A DNA stretch of 64,000 nt from Sphingomonas sp. 8AM. GTDB lineage: Bacteria > Pseudomonadota > Alphaproteobacteria > Sphingomonadales > Sphingomonadaceae. Position numbers and translations under genes: made by a program. The notes below the pieces were generated by a model. The model worked only from the letters and a program-made list of their open reading frames with translations. It had not been told where the DNA came from and searched no databases. Shown piece after piece: positions 9,209-17,706 of this stretch. Each line of letters opens with the position of its first letter. Position 1 is the stretch's first letter. The DNA is taken from NCBI RefSeq assembly GCF_902506455.1, contig NZ_LR733844.1, forward strand, positions 2,933,303-2,997,302, read 5' to 3'.

Positions 9209-11314
9209 ATGACCGACCATCTCGCGACCACCGCCGATCATCTTCCGCCGGCGCTTGGCTTTCTGGCCGGCGGTGGTGCGGCGACGCAGCTGATCCTCGC
9301 CCGCCAGTGGCACGATCATCCGCTCGGCCCGCCGGAAGGCTGGCCACCCCCGTTCAAGACGGCGCTCAGCCTGATGCTCAACTCGCCCGAATCGATGATC
9401 CTGTGCTGGGATCCCGACGAGCTGTTCTTCTTCTTCAACGAAACCTATTTTCCGTTGCTCGGCCCGCGGCTCGACCGGGCGATGGGCACGCCGATGCGCG
9501 AGGTCTGGGCCGACGCCTGGGAGCAGGCGCGGCCGATCGTCGATGACGCGTTCGCGGGGCGCAGCCGGCGGTTCGTCGACCTGCCATGGAAGCTCGCCAC
9601 CGATCGCGGCGCCGCGGAGACATGGTGGAGCTTCTCCTATTCGCGCGTGCTCGACGCCCACGGCGGCAAGGCAGGCCTGTTCATCTTCACCAACGAAACG
9701 ACGCAGCGCGTGCTCGCCGACCGCGCTCTCACCGAAAGTCGCGCCGAGTTGGTGACGCTCAACGCCGATCTCGCGCGACAGGTGGCGCAGCGTACCGCCG
9801 AGCGCGACCGGATGTGGAACGCCTCGCCCGACCTGATGGTGGTGGTCGCGCCCGACGGCCGCTATCTGGCGGTCAACCCGGCGTGGACCGAGATCCTCGG
9901 TTACCGCGCCGACGAGCTGATCGGGATCGACGCGCTCGCGCTTGTTCACCCCGACGATCTGCCCGCGGCGGTCGAGGCGCTGGCGGCGGCGCAGACCGGG
10001 ACGATGCCGACCTTCGAAACGCGCTTTCGGCACCAGGACGGAAGCTATCGGTGGCTGCAATGGGTCGCCGCCCCCGGCGAGACCGAGGTGTTCGCGGTCG
10101 GCCGCCACATCACCGACGCCAAGGAGGCCTCGGAACAGCTGAAGCGCACCAGCGAGCAGCTGAGCCAGGCGCAGAAGATGGAGGCGATCGGGCAGCTGAC
10201 CGGCGGGGTCGCGCATGACTTCAACAACCTGCTCACGATCATCCGTGGCTCGGTCGAGCTGCTGCGCCGGCCCGACCTGCCGCCCGAAAAGCGCGACCGG
10301 TATGTCGAGGCGATCAGCGAGACCGCGACGCGTGCCGCCAGGCTGACCGGCCAGTTGCTCGCCTTCGCGCGCCGGCAGGCGCTGACCCCCGAGTTGATCG
10401 ACATCGGCGTGGCGGTCGGCGAAATCGGCGAGATGGTGCAGACGCTGATCGGCACGCGTGTCGCGCTTCATGTCGACGCGCCGGCAACGCCGTGCTTCGC
10501 CGAGGTCGACCGCAGCCAGTTCGAAACCGCGCTGGTCAATCTGGCGATCAACGCCCGTGATGCGATGGACGGTCAGGGCACGCTGCGCATCGCGGTCGCG
10601 CCGGTTGCCGAGATCCCGTCGCTGCGCGGGCACCACGGGATCAATGGCGACTTCCTGTCGGTGGCAGTGACCGACGACGGCGCGGGGATCGCGGCCGAGG
10701 CGCTGCCGCATATCTTCGAGCCGTTTTTCACCACCAAGGAGGTCGGCAAGGGTACCGGGCTGGGGCTGAGCCAGGTGATCGGCTTCGCTAAGCAATCCGG
10801 CGGCGACATCAGCGTTACCAGCGAGGCGGGCCATGGCACCACCTTCACCCTGTACCTGCCGCGCGTCAGCCAGGGCCGCGCCGCCGAGGAGCCGATCGCC
10901 GACGATGGCCCCGCGGATGGCCAGGGCGCCTGCGTGCTGCTGGTCGAGGACAATGAGGAGGTCGGCCGCTTCGCCACCACCGCGCTCGACGAGCTCGGCT
11001 ATCGCAGCGTGCTGGCGACCAACGCGCAGGATGCGCTGGCGATGCTCGAGACCGATGCCGCACGCTTCGACATCGTGTTTTCCGACGTGGTGATGCCCGG
11101 GATGAACGGCGTCGAATGCGCGACCCGCATCCGCCAGAACCATCCCGCGCTGCCGATCGTGCTGACCAGCGGCTATGCCCATGTGCTCGCGGAGAACTGG
11201 CAGCACGGGTTCGAGCTGCTTCACAAGCCGTATTCGATCGAGCAATTGTCACGCGTTCTTCGCCGCGCGGTGGTGCGCAGCGCGCGCTGGAACGGGCGGG
11301 GGCGGCGCGACTGA
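9209..11314 (+). CDS. PAS-containing hybrid sensor histidine kinase/response regulator
   Basis: 701 residues from ATG 9209, with no predicted membrane segment. Domain order: an N-terminal PAS-like sensor (about 10-170, HDHPLGPPEGWPPPFK start), a second PAS (about 205-310, WNASPDLMVVVAPDGRYLAV), a HisKA dimerisation domain with phospho-acceptor His336 in GGVAHDFNNLL, an HATPase domain (NLAINARDAMDG, DDGAGI, GTGLGLS) and a C-terminal receiver with phospho-acceptor Asp626 (FSDVVMPGMNG) and conserved Lys (LLHKPYS). It is a soluble cytoplasmic sensor kinase whose signal is unknown. No cognate output regulator is adjacent. The CDF transporter follows 50 bp downstream and may be co-transcribed. Confidence 0.9.
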   Translation: MTDHLATTADHLPPALGFLAGGGAATQLILARQWHDHPLGPPEGWPPPFKTALSLMLNSPESMILCWDPDELFFFFNETYFPLLGPRLDRAMGTPMREVWADAWEQARPIVDDAFAGRSRRFVDLPWKLATDRGAAETWWSFSYSRVLDAHGGKAGLFIFTNETTQRVLADRALTESRAELVTLNADLARQVAQRTAERDRMWNASPDLMVVVAPDGRYLAVNPAWTEILGYRADELIGIDALALVHPDDLPAAVEALAAAQTGTMPTFETRFRHQDGSYRWLQWVAAPGETEVFAVGRHITDAKEASEQLKRTSEQLSQAQKMEAIGQLTGGVAHDFNNLLTIIRGSVELLRRPDLPPEKRDRYVEAISETATRAARLTGQLLAFARRQALTPELIDIGVAVGEIGEMVQTLIGTRVALHVDAPATPCFAEVDRSQFETALVNLAINARDAMDGQGTLRIAVAPVAEIPSLRGHHGINGDFLSVAVTDDGAGIAAEALPHIFEPFFTTKEVGKGTGLGLSQVIGFAKQSGGDISVTSEAGHGTTFTLYLPRVSQGRAAEEPIADDGPADGQGACVLLVEDNEEVGRFATTALDELGYRSVLATNAQDALAMLETDAARFDIVFSDVVMPGMNGVECATRIRQNHPALPIVLTSGYAHVLAENWQHGFELLHKPYSIEQLSRVLRRAVVRSARWNGRGRRD

Positions 11315-11364
11315 AGGAACCCTTGGCGTCACCTCGCGTCTCGCTCCTCAGCGAAGGAGACGGC

Positions 11365-12303
11365 GTGGGCGAAACGAAGACAAAGAGCTGGCGCGATAAC
11401 ATCGTGCTGTTCGGCGCACTGGCCGCCAACCTTGGGATCGCGGTCGCCAAGTTCATCGCAGCGGCGATTACCGGATCGTCGTCGATGCTGACCGAGGGCG
11501 TCCATTCGGTGGTCGACAGCGGCAATCAGGTGTTGCTGCTGTACGGCCAGCGCCGCGCGCGCCGCCCTGCCGATGCCGCGCATCCGTTCGGTTATGGCCG
11601 CGAGCTGTATTTCTGGGCGTTCGTGGTCGCGATCCTGATCTTCGCGATCGGCGCCGGTGTGTCGATCTACGAGGGATATCTCCACATCATCGAGCCCGAA
11701 CCGCTCGCCGATCCGCTCGTCAACTACATCGTGCTCGGCATCGCTGCGCTGATGGAGGGAGCATCCTGGACGATCGCGATGCGCGAGTTCAACCAGACCC
11801 GCGGCGAGCTGGGCTGGTGGCAGGCGATTCACGAGTCGAAGGACCCGGCCGGGTTCATGGTGCTGTTCGAGGACAGCGCCGCGCTCATCGGACTCGTCGT
11901 GGCGGCGATCGGTGTGTGGTGCAGCCATTATTTCAATGATCCGCGGCTGGACGGCGTCGCCTCGGTCGTGATCGGCGTGCTGCTCGCCGCGGTGGCGGTG
12001 CTGCTGGCGCGCGAGGCGAAGGGGCTGCTGATCGGCGAGCGTGCCGATCCGGCGGTGATCGCCCGCGCGCGCGCGATCGTCGCGGCGCATCCGGAGATCG
12101 TCGCGGTCAACCATGTCCGCACGGTGCATACCGCGCCGGAGATGGTGTTCGCGGCGATCAGCGCCGACTTCGCCGACGATCTGTCGATGGGTGCTGCCGA
12201 GACGCTGATCGAGACGATCGAGACCGAACTGCGCACCGCGCTGCCGCAGCTGAAGTCGATCTACATCAGACCCGAGAAAAGCACGGACGCGATCACGTTC
12301 TGA
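11365..12303 (+). CDS. Cation diffusion facilitator (CDF) family transporter
   Basis: 312 residues from GTG 11365, chosen because AGGAGA lies 4-5 bp upstream and the hydrophobic core begins 10 residues later. The first membrane helix (IVLFGALAANLGIAVAKFIA) leads into SSSMLTEGVHSVVDSGNQ, the CDF signature. The canonical helix-II metal ligands (HxxxD type) are present as H and D in GVHSVVDS. A soluble C-terminal domain (about 215-310) has the alternating fold of CDF cytoplasmic domains. Its role is likely export of Zn2+, Co2+ or another divalent metal from the cytoplasm by proton exchange. The metal cannot be fixed from sequence. It sits just behind the hybrid kinase and converges with the DsbA-like gene 7 bp beyond its stop. 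Confidence 0.85.
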   Translation: MGETKTKSWRDNIVLFGALAANLGIAVAKFIAAAITGSSSMLTEGVHSVVDSGNQVLLLYGQRRARRPADAAHPFGYGRELYFWAFVVAILIFAIGAGVSIYEGYLHIIEPEPLADPLVNYIVLGIAALMEGASWTIAMREFNQTRGELGWWQAIHESKDPAGFMVLFEDSAALIGLVVAAIGVWCSHYFNDPRLDGVASVVIGVLLAAVAVLLAREAKGLLIGERADPAVIARARAIVAAHPEIVAVNHVRTVHTAPEMVFAAISADFADDLSMGAAETLIETIETELRTALPQLKSIYIRPEKSTDAITF

Positions 12304-12310
12304 CCCCGGA

Positions 12311-12976
12311 TCACGCGCCGTTCCGCGCCGCCGTGAACAGTCGCGCGAACGCCGGCGCGTCGATCGCGCCGACCGCGAGCAGCGATCCGGCGAGATAGCC
12401 CGGCGTGCCCGGCAATGCGATCGACGCCGCCTCCGCAGCGTGACGCCGGAGGCGCATATCGATCCGCCCGCCCTCTCGCGCCAGATCGGCCCGCAGGCGC
12501 GACCAGTCGCCCCCCGCCGCCGCGACCGCCGCGTGCAACTGCCGGTCATCGAGGAGCCCCGGCGCGGTCATCAGCCGGCGGTGCACCGCGGGATAGATGC
12601 CTTGCGAGACGCTGGCGAGCGCAACGCGCGCCGCCCGGATCGAGGATGCGCCGAAGATCGGCCAGTCCTTGAACAGCAGCCGCACGTCTCCGTCGTCAGC
12701 GACCGCCTCGGTCAGCGCCGGGAAGCCATGCCGGCACGCCGGACAGCGATAGTCGCTGAACACCGCGAGCCGCAGCGTGGCGGTCGCCGGGCCGATCGCG
12801 GGCGCGTCCGGATCGTCGAGGATCGTCGCCACCGCGCCCGACGCGCGCACGTCGCGCCCGACCGGTGCGGTGCGTGACAACACCCTGCCGACCGCCCAGC
12901 CAGCCGCTCCCGCCGCGCCGAGCGTCAGCAGCGCGCGGCGGTCGACACGACGGCGATCGGGGCGGGCACGCTCCAT
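12311..12976 (-). CDS. DsbA-family thioredoxin-fold protein
   Basis: 221 residues from ATG 12976. The start has a Tat-like or signal-anchor leader (RRRVDRRALLTLGAAGAAGW). The catalytic motif CPAC lies in FSDYRCPACRHGFPAL (near residue 86), followed by a DsbA-like helical insertion with WPIFGASSIRAARVAL. A cis-Pro region GTPGYLAGS lies near residue 190, as in thioredoxin-fold oxidoreductases. It resembles the DSBA-like/Com1 group that reacts with periplasmic thiols. An open frame continues upstream to 13336 but runs through repeat sequence and looks non-coding, so the shorter start is used. Confidence 0.8.
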   Translation of the reverse strand: MERARPDRRRVDRRALLTLGAAGAAGWAVGRVLSRTAPVGRDVRASGAVATILDDPDAPAIGPATATLRLAVFSDYRCPACRHGFPALTEAVADDGDVRLLFKDWPIFGASSIRAARVALASVSQGIYPAVHRRLMTAPGLLDDRQLHAAVAAAGGDWSRLRADLAREGGRIDMRLRRHAAEAASIALPGTPGYLAGSLLAVGAIDAPAFARLFTAARNGA

Positions 12977-13107
12977 ATGCGCAAGGGTCGCGCAAGCAGC
13001 GGCGACAGGCAAGTCCCGCGCTGTTCCTCGTCGGCCCGAACTTGATCCGGAGCTCCGCTTCCTCTTGTCGACCCCGACCATTGTGACGTGAGATCGGACA
13101 TACCGCT

Positions 13108-13185
13108 CGTGATTGCGAGCGTAGCGAAGCAATCCAGAGCGTTCTGGTCCGGCTCTGGATTGCTTCGCTGTACTCGCAATGGCGG
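13108..13185. repeat. Palindromic intergenic repeat, family A copy 1
   Basis: Long hairpin: arm ATTGCGAGCGTAGCGAAGCA, then a short variable centre, then the reverse complement arm ending in TACTCGCAAT. This copy has one imperfect arm (GCTGTACTC rather than GCTACGCTC). The same unit recurs at 24201, 37889 and 44346. Confidence 0.9.
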
Positions 13186-13354
13186 ATCGAATTGATGTCA
13201 TCACGCTCCAAATCCGCTCGGCATTCAAATTCCAATGGCAGATCGGCCTGTTTGTCGGTCGACCGCCACCCTGGTTTTTCGCCCTGGACATGATCCGGAG
13301 CACCGCTTTTCTTGTCAATTTAGAACGGATCGACATTCAAGAAGGGGTGGATAA

Positions 13355-13471
13355 CGCGGAGGCGCGGAGGACACGGAGATGTATCGTGTGGGGCACACGG
13401 TCAGTCCAGATCGTGAAGAATGAGCGCCGGATGCGGCGAGCGCAACATCTCTGCGTCTCCCCGCCTCCGCG
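13355..13471. repeat. Palindromic intergenic repeat, family L
   Basis: Arms CGCGGAGGCGCGGAGG... (13355-13381) and ...CTCCCCGCCTCCGCG (13446-13471) are imperfect reverse complements of about 26 bp enclosing a 64-bp centre. It is distinct in sequence from family A and is the only copy in the window. Confidence 0.7.
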
Positions 13472-13603
13472 TGAAAAGCCCGTTCAGCCACGCCTTCCCA
13501 CGAGGCTGCATCTCGATCGTTCATGGCAAGAAGAAGCGCGCTCCCGGATCAAGCACTTCCGGGAAGGTGGAAGCGGCGGGTGCTCGCTGAATGTCGATCG
13601 CGC

Positions 13604-14676
13604 CTAACCGTCGTAGCGCGCCGCCAGCGCACGGAGCTGCGGCATGGCTGGCACCCGCCCCGCCCCCTCATCCACCCAGCACACGAACGCGCCGATCCGC
13701 TTTCCCACCTTCTGCGCGTGATGCGCATGGATGTCGCTCAACAGATGGTCGAGATACGGATTGGCGAAGCGCTCGATCGTGGTGGCCGCATAACGTTTCG
13801 CTTCTTCCTCCAGCCCGCGCGTTGCGAAGCCGGGGATGACCTCCTGCGCCAGCACGTCGTCCAGCGCCGCCCCGGTGACCGGATCGGACAGCGCTTCTCG
13901 CACCGTCGCGCCCGCTCTTGCCCCCGCCGCCTCCCAGCGCTCCGCCAGCCAGCTGTGCCCGAGATTGAGGATGTGCAGCTTGAGCCGCTCGAACGGCGCC
14001 AGATCGTCGGTCAGCACGATCGCGGGATGCGTGAACGGCAGCGTCAGGCCTGGCTGCCGCTCGATCGCCCATAAGGCATAAGGCTCGGCCACCGCACCCG
14101 CGGGTTCGAGCGGCGCGCTGACGATCCGGTCGACCAGGGTGTTGGCCCAGCGACATTCCTCGCTAAGCCACGCCATGAACGCTGGCTCGTGCCCCTGCGC
14201 CGCCGCGATCACCGCGGTGCGCAGCGCATCCCCGTTGCGCGACACCAGCTCGCACGGCAGCAGCGTCAGCCCCGCCCCGCCCCGCCCGCCTGCCAGCGCG
14301 CATATAGTCCCGTCAGCAGGATCGTGACGAACGATCCGCCCTGAAAGCCGATATCGCCGGTGTTCGAGACGATATGCGTCGCGGGTCGGATCAGCAGCGC
14401 GCGCAGTGCGTCGGCATCGGCGTGCGCCTGCAAGCCCCCCGTGACGCTGCGCACCCGCACCTCTCGCTCGACCGCCACGCCATCCTCCAGCCCCCGCACG
14501 ATCACCGGAAAGCCGGCCGGGTCGGCGAACGCCGCCAGCCGGCGCGCGCGGACCGGATCGTCGGTGGTCTGGACGATCGTGATCCCCGGGACGGGCTGTC
14601 CGGCGTCGCGCGCCTCGGAGGCGAACAGGTCGACATGCGCCTGCAGGAAACGGCTGGTACCGAACTGGACGATCAT
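13604..14676 (-). pseudogene. Mannitol dehydrogenase-family oxidoreductase, frameshifted
   Basis: The gene is split by one frameshift near 14269-14287. The 5' part (from ATG 14676) begins MIVQFGTSRFLQAHVDLF and contains the dinucleotide-binding region, ending in GLYARWQAGGAGRG then TGA at 14266. The 3' part continues in another frame from LTLLPCELVSRNGDAL to the end, with DRIVSAPLEP and the Lys-containing KLHILNLGHSWLA catalytic segment. Together they give a full-length protein of the UxuB/UxaB/mannitol 2-dehydrogenase family. The break falls in a run of GGGGC pentamers, and loss of one unit would restore the frame. It is the last gene of the fucose-type operon, overlapping the amidohydrolase gene by ATGA. 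Either an inactivated gene, a slippage-controlled gene or a sequencing error. Confidence 0.8.
14269..14283. repeat. Pentanucleotide tandem repeat (GCCCC)x3 at frameshift
   Basis: Three perfect GCCCC units on the given strand (GGGGC on the coding strand) followed by a partial GCCC. Removing one unit joins the two frames of the mannitol dehydrogenase-family gene as AGGAGLTLLPCEL, which matches the family. Confidence 0.8.
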
Positions 14677-15515
14677 CGCGGGTCCACCCCGTAGAAGGCA
14701 AGCGCATGGCCGCCGAAGATGCCGTCGGCCGCCGCGGGGCAGTGGCGCGCAACATAGCTGGCGATGACGTCATGCACGGTGCCGTAATCGGCGGCGAGCA
14801 GGCACACCGGCCAGTCCGAGCCCCACATCAGCCGCTCCGGACCGAACGATGCGAAGACATGGTCGAGGTAGCGCTCCAGATCGTCCGCGGTCCAGCGCGC
14901 ATGATCGGCCTCGGTGACCAGCCCCGACACCTTGCACATCACCCCCGGACACGCCGCCACCGCCGCCACGCGTTCCGCCCAAGGTTGCCATCCGCCCGCC
15001 GCGATCGCCGGCTTGGCGGCATGGTCGAGCACGAAGCGCCCTGCCCCGACCCGGTCGAGGAACGCCGGCACCGTCGCGAGCTGCCGATGATCGACCAGCA
15101 GATCGTAGCGCAGCCCCTGCGCGGCAACCGCCCGCACCCCGCGCACGAATGCGTCGCCGAGCAGGAAATCGGCGTCCGGCTCGTCCTGCACGACGTGGCG
15201 GTAGCCGACCAGCAACGGCGCAGCGTCCGCCAGCAGCCGCTCGACGATATCGGGGGCACGCAGATCGATCCAGCCAACCACGCCGCAAATCGCCGCACAA
15301 CCCGCCCCCGCATCGAGCAGCATCCGCGTTTCGTCGGGCACCTGCCGCGCCTGCACCGCGATTGTGCCTGCTATTTTGCGCGTCGCCAGCGCACCGGCGA
15401 GCGCATCGATGTCATAATCGCGCGCAATCGCGCTCGCGGGATCGATCCAGCCGAACGCCGCCGGATCGTACCGCCACAGATGATGATGCGCGTCGATGCG
15501 CGGCGTCTGGGTCAT
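14673..15515 (-). CDS. Amidohydrolase family 2 protein, L-fuconolactonase-like
   Basis: 280 residues. N-terminal RIDAHHHLWRYDP (His-rich metal site after strand 1), a central HVVQDEP segment, LDHAAKP and the C-terminal LMWGSDWPVC motif with metal-binding Asp are hallmarks of the COG3618 TIM-barrel lactonases (L-fuconolactonase, 4-sulfomuconolactonase, L-rhamnonolactonase). The expected reaction is opening of a sugar lactone to the free aldonate in the cytoplasm. The FucP-type transporter and GH95 fucosidase close by point to L-fuconolactone as substrate; this is inference. ATGA overlap with the following dehydrogenase gene; 10 bp behind the IclR gene. Confidence 0.85.
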   Translation of the reverse strand: MTQTPRIDAHHHLWRYDPAAFGWIDPASAIARDYDIDALAGALATRKIAGTIAVQARQVPDETRMLLDAGAGCAAICGVVGWIDLRAPDIVERLLADAAPLLVGYRHVVQDEPDADFLLGDAFVRGVRAVAAQGLRYDLLVDHRQLATVPAFLDRVGAGRFVLDHAAKPAIAAGGWQPWAERVAAVAACPGVMCKVSGLVTEADHARWTADDLERYLDHVFASFGPERLMWGSDWPVCLLAADYGTVHDVIASYVARHCPAAADGIFGGHALAFYGVDPR

Positions 15516-15525
15516 CGCTTGTCCT

Positions 15526-16344
15526 TCAGGCCGCGGGATGATGCCCCAGCGTCAATGAGATGCGGGCCGCCGCCGCCTGGAGCAGCCCGTCGACCGCATC
15601 CAGCTTTACGCGCTGCGACCCGTCGATCAGTTCGAGGTACGGCACCGTCAGCGCCCCGACGATCTCGCCGCTAAACGCGAACACCGGATAGCTGACGTCG
15701 GTAACGCCTTGAGTCACAGGGCTTTGTCGCCGGTCGAAGCCTTGTTGGCGCACGATTTTCAGGCGTTCCTCCAGCCAGTCCATGTCGACCGGCTTGCCCT
15801 GCGCCGCGGCTGCCTGCGCGACGATCCGCTTCACGCGCTGCGCCGAGGAGAAGGCGAGCAGCACCTGCCCCGAACAACTGCGGATCATGTCGATCGCCGC
15901 GCCCAGCCGCAGCGAAAAACCCCGCATTCCAGGATTTTCCTCGCGTGCGATCACCAATCCAAAGGCACCGTTGGGCACGACGAAATGACAGGATTGCTCG
16001 GTCTCGGCGGCGAGCTGCTGCATCTCGGGCGTCGCTGCGCGGGTCAAATTCTGTGCCGGCGTGGCGCGATAGGCGAGATCGAGGATCTTGTACGACACGG
16101 TATAGCGGTCGTTGACGGGCGAGCGTTGCAGATAGCCGATCTGCTCCATCACCACGACGATCCGGAACAGCTCGCCCACCGAGCGGCCGAGCGCCGCCGC
16201 CATGTCGGTGACCAGCGCGCCCTGCGGATAGGCGGAGAGCAGGTCAAGGATTTCGAACGCCTTTTCCAGCGCCGGCGCGGCATAGGTGGTCTGTTTCGGC
16301 TTGGTCTCGCCATCCGGGTCCGCCTGCTTGCGTGTGCGCGCCAT
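15526..16344 (-). CDS. IclR family transcriptional regulator
   Basis: 272 residues from ATG 16344 (an upstream frame overlaps the transporter gene and is not coding). N-terminal winged helix-turn-helix (about 20-90: ALEKAFEILDLLSAYPQGAL, then LGRSVGELFRIVVVMEQIGYL), then the IclR effector domain with IDMIRSCSGQVLLAFSS and the TDVSYPVFAFSGEIVGALTVPY segment. It sits inside the catabolic operon, between the transporter (6 bp upstream) and lactonase genes, so it most likely represses this operon and the divergent GH95/TonB genes, with a sugar-derived intermediate as ligand. A palindrome at 18746-18755 is a candidate operator. Confidence 0.9.
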   Translation of the reverse strand: MARTRKQADPDGETKPKQTTYAAPALEKAFEILDLLSAYPQGALVTDMAAALGRSVGELFRIVVVMEQIGYLQRSPVNDRYTVSYKILDLAYRATPAQNLTRAATPEMQQLAAETEQSCHFVVPNGAFGLVIAREENPGMRGFSLRLGAAIDMIRSCSGQVLLAFSSAQRVKRIVAQAAAAQGKPVDMDWLEERLKIVRQQGFDRRQSPVTQGVTDVSYPVFAFSGEIVGALTVPYLELIDGSQRVKLDAVDGLLQAAAARISLTLGHHPAA

Positions 16345-16349
16345 TGCCG

Positions 16350-17654
16350 TCACGCTCGCGCACGGAAGCGGACCGCATAGGTCAGCACCACAAGGAAGCA
16401 GGCCGCCGGCACCAGCATCGCCGCGGCGATCCCGGCGCGATCCGAGACGAAGCCGATCACCCCGGTCAGCACCGCGCCGCCGATAATCGCCATGATGATG
16501 AGCGACGAGCCGAGCCGCCGCAGTGGCCCGAGTGTCTCCACCCCGAGCGCGAAGATCGTCGGAAACTGGATCGACATGAAGAAACTGGTCGCCACCAAGG
16601 CATAGAGCCCTACCGTCCCGCCGACCAGCGCCGCCGTGCCCGCGAGCAGCGCGGACACGCCCGCGAAGATCGCCAGCAACCGCGCCGGCGCGATCCACGT
16701 CATCAGCGTCGTGCCGACGAACCGCCCGCCCGCGAACAGCAGCAGCGAGACGAACAGCATGTCAGCGCCCTGCCGCTCGTTCCAGCCGAGCGCGCCCTGC
16801 GCATAGCGGATCGTATAGCTCCACAGCCCAACCTGCGCCCCGACATAGAAGAATTGCGCGATCACTGCACCGATCAGCCGCGGATGGCGCAGCAGCTCGG
16901 CGAAGCGCTGCGTCTTCACCGCTTCCGGCACATTGCGCACTGCGGTGTTGCGCGGGAAGGCGGTCAGCGCGGCGGCGCAGGCGAACAGCAGCACGATCGC
17001 CGCGATCGCCAGATACGGGGTCGCGACCGCCTGCACCTCGTTGCGGTAAAAGGCAGCACGCGCGGCGGCGTTCATGCCGGCCAGCGTTGCCTCGTCATGC
17101 TCGATCCCCGACAGGATGAAGTTGCGCCCGATCAGGATGCCGGTGATCGCGCCGAACGGATTGGCTGCCTGCGCCCAGTTGAGCCGCCGCGTCGCGGTCG
17201 CGGGATCACCCAGCTCGGTCATCAGCGGATTGGCGGATGTCTCGAGGAACGCCAGCCCGGCGGCGATCACGAACAGGGCGAACAGGAAAAGCTGGTAGGC
17301 GCTGATCGCCGCCGCCGGATAGAAGAGCAGCGCGCCGAGACCATAGAGCAGCAGGCCGGTGATGATCGCCGCCTTGTACCCAAAACGTCGCAGCACGATC
17401 GACGCCGGGATCGCGAACACGAAATAACCGAGGTAGAACACCTGCTGCACGAAGCTGGTGCCGAAGTCCGACAGCGTGAAGGCCTTCTTGAACTGCGCGA
17501 TCAGGATATCGTTGAGATTGTTCGCCATCCCCCACAGGAAGAACAGCGAGGTGGTGATGACGAGCGCCGGCACCCAACGCGCTGCCCCGCCCGGCGCCTG
17601 CGCGCTTTCCGCGCGGGGATGATCCTCCAGCGGAGGGGAGCCTTGCCACGCCAT
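16350..17654 (-). CDS. fucP: MFS sugar:proton symporter, FucP/GluP family
   Basis: 434 residues from ATG 17654, preferred over ATG 17663 because AGAGG is 9 bp before it and directly abuts the other. About twelve hydrophobic helices. The first helix region reads SLFFLWGMANNLNDILIAQF and the next FYLGYFVFAIPASIV, close to the L-fucose permease FucP. It should import a monosaccharide across the inner membrane by proton symport. FucP relatives also take glucose, galactose or other sugars, so L-fucose is inferred from neighbours: GH95 alpha-L-fucosidase, fuconolactonase-like hydrolase and IclR regulator. Second gene of a five-gene operon. Confidence 0.85.
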   Translation of the reverse strand: MAWQGSPPLEDHPRAESAQAPGGAARWVPALVITTSLFFLWGMANNLNDILIAQFKKAFTLSDFGTSFVQQVFYLGYFVFAIPASIVLRRFGYKAAIITGLLLYGLGALLFYPAAAISAYQLFLFALFVIAAGLAFLETSANPLMTELGDPATATRRLNWAQAANPFGAITGILIGRNFILSGIEHDEATLAGMNAAARAAFYRNEVQAVATPYLAIAAIVLLFACAAALTAFPRNTAVRNVPEAVKTQRFAELLRHPRLIGAVIAQFFYVGAQVGLWSYTIRYAQGALGWNERQGADMLFVSLLLFAGGRFVGTTLMTWIAPARLLAIFAGVSALLAGTAALVGGTVGLYALVATSFFMSIQFPTIFALGVETLGPLRRLGSSLIIMAIIGGAVLTGVIGFVSDRAGIAAAMLVPAACFLVVLTYAVRFRARA

Positions 17655-17706
17655 TGCCGTCATCCTCTTTTTCTTCGCCGAGCCGGGTCGTCGCGCCCGC
17701 GCTTCC

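Larger units (their letters stand above)
12977..13603. other. Gene-free intergenic stretch rich in palindromic repeats
   Basis: About 630 bp between the DsbA-like gene and the frameshifted dehydrogenase. It holds two long inverted repeats (13108-13185 and 13355-13471) and several short copies of a 'gatccgga'-centred motif (about 13037 and 13290). No reading frame here looks coding, and no RNA gene was recognised. Confidence 0.6.

Noticed and set aside
8903..11245. Long open frame antisense to the hybrid histidine kinase
   Set aside because: The kinase shows every expected motif in order. The antisense product is low complexity and Arg/Gly-rich, a mirror of GC-biased third positions.
12977..13336. 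N-terminal extension of the DsbA-like gene
   Set aside because: The extension runs through family A hairpin sequence, has no homology pattern, and the signal-like leader begins at the shorter start.
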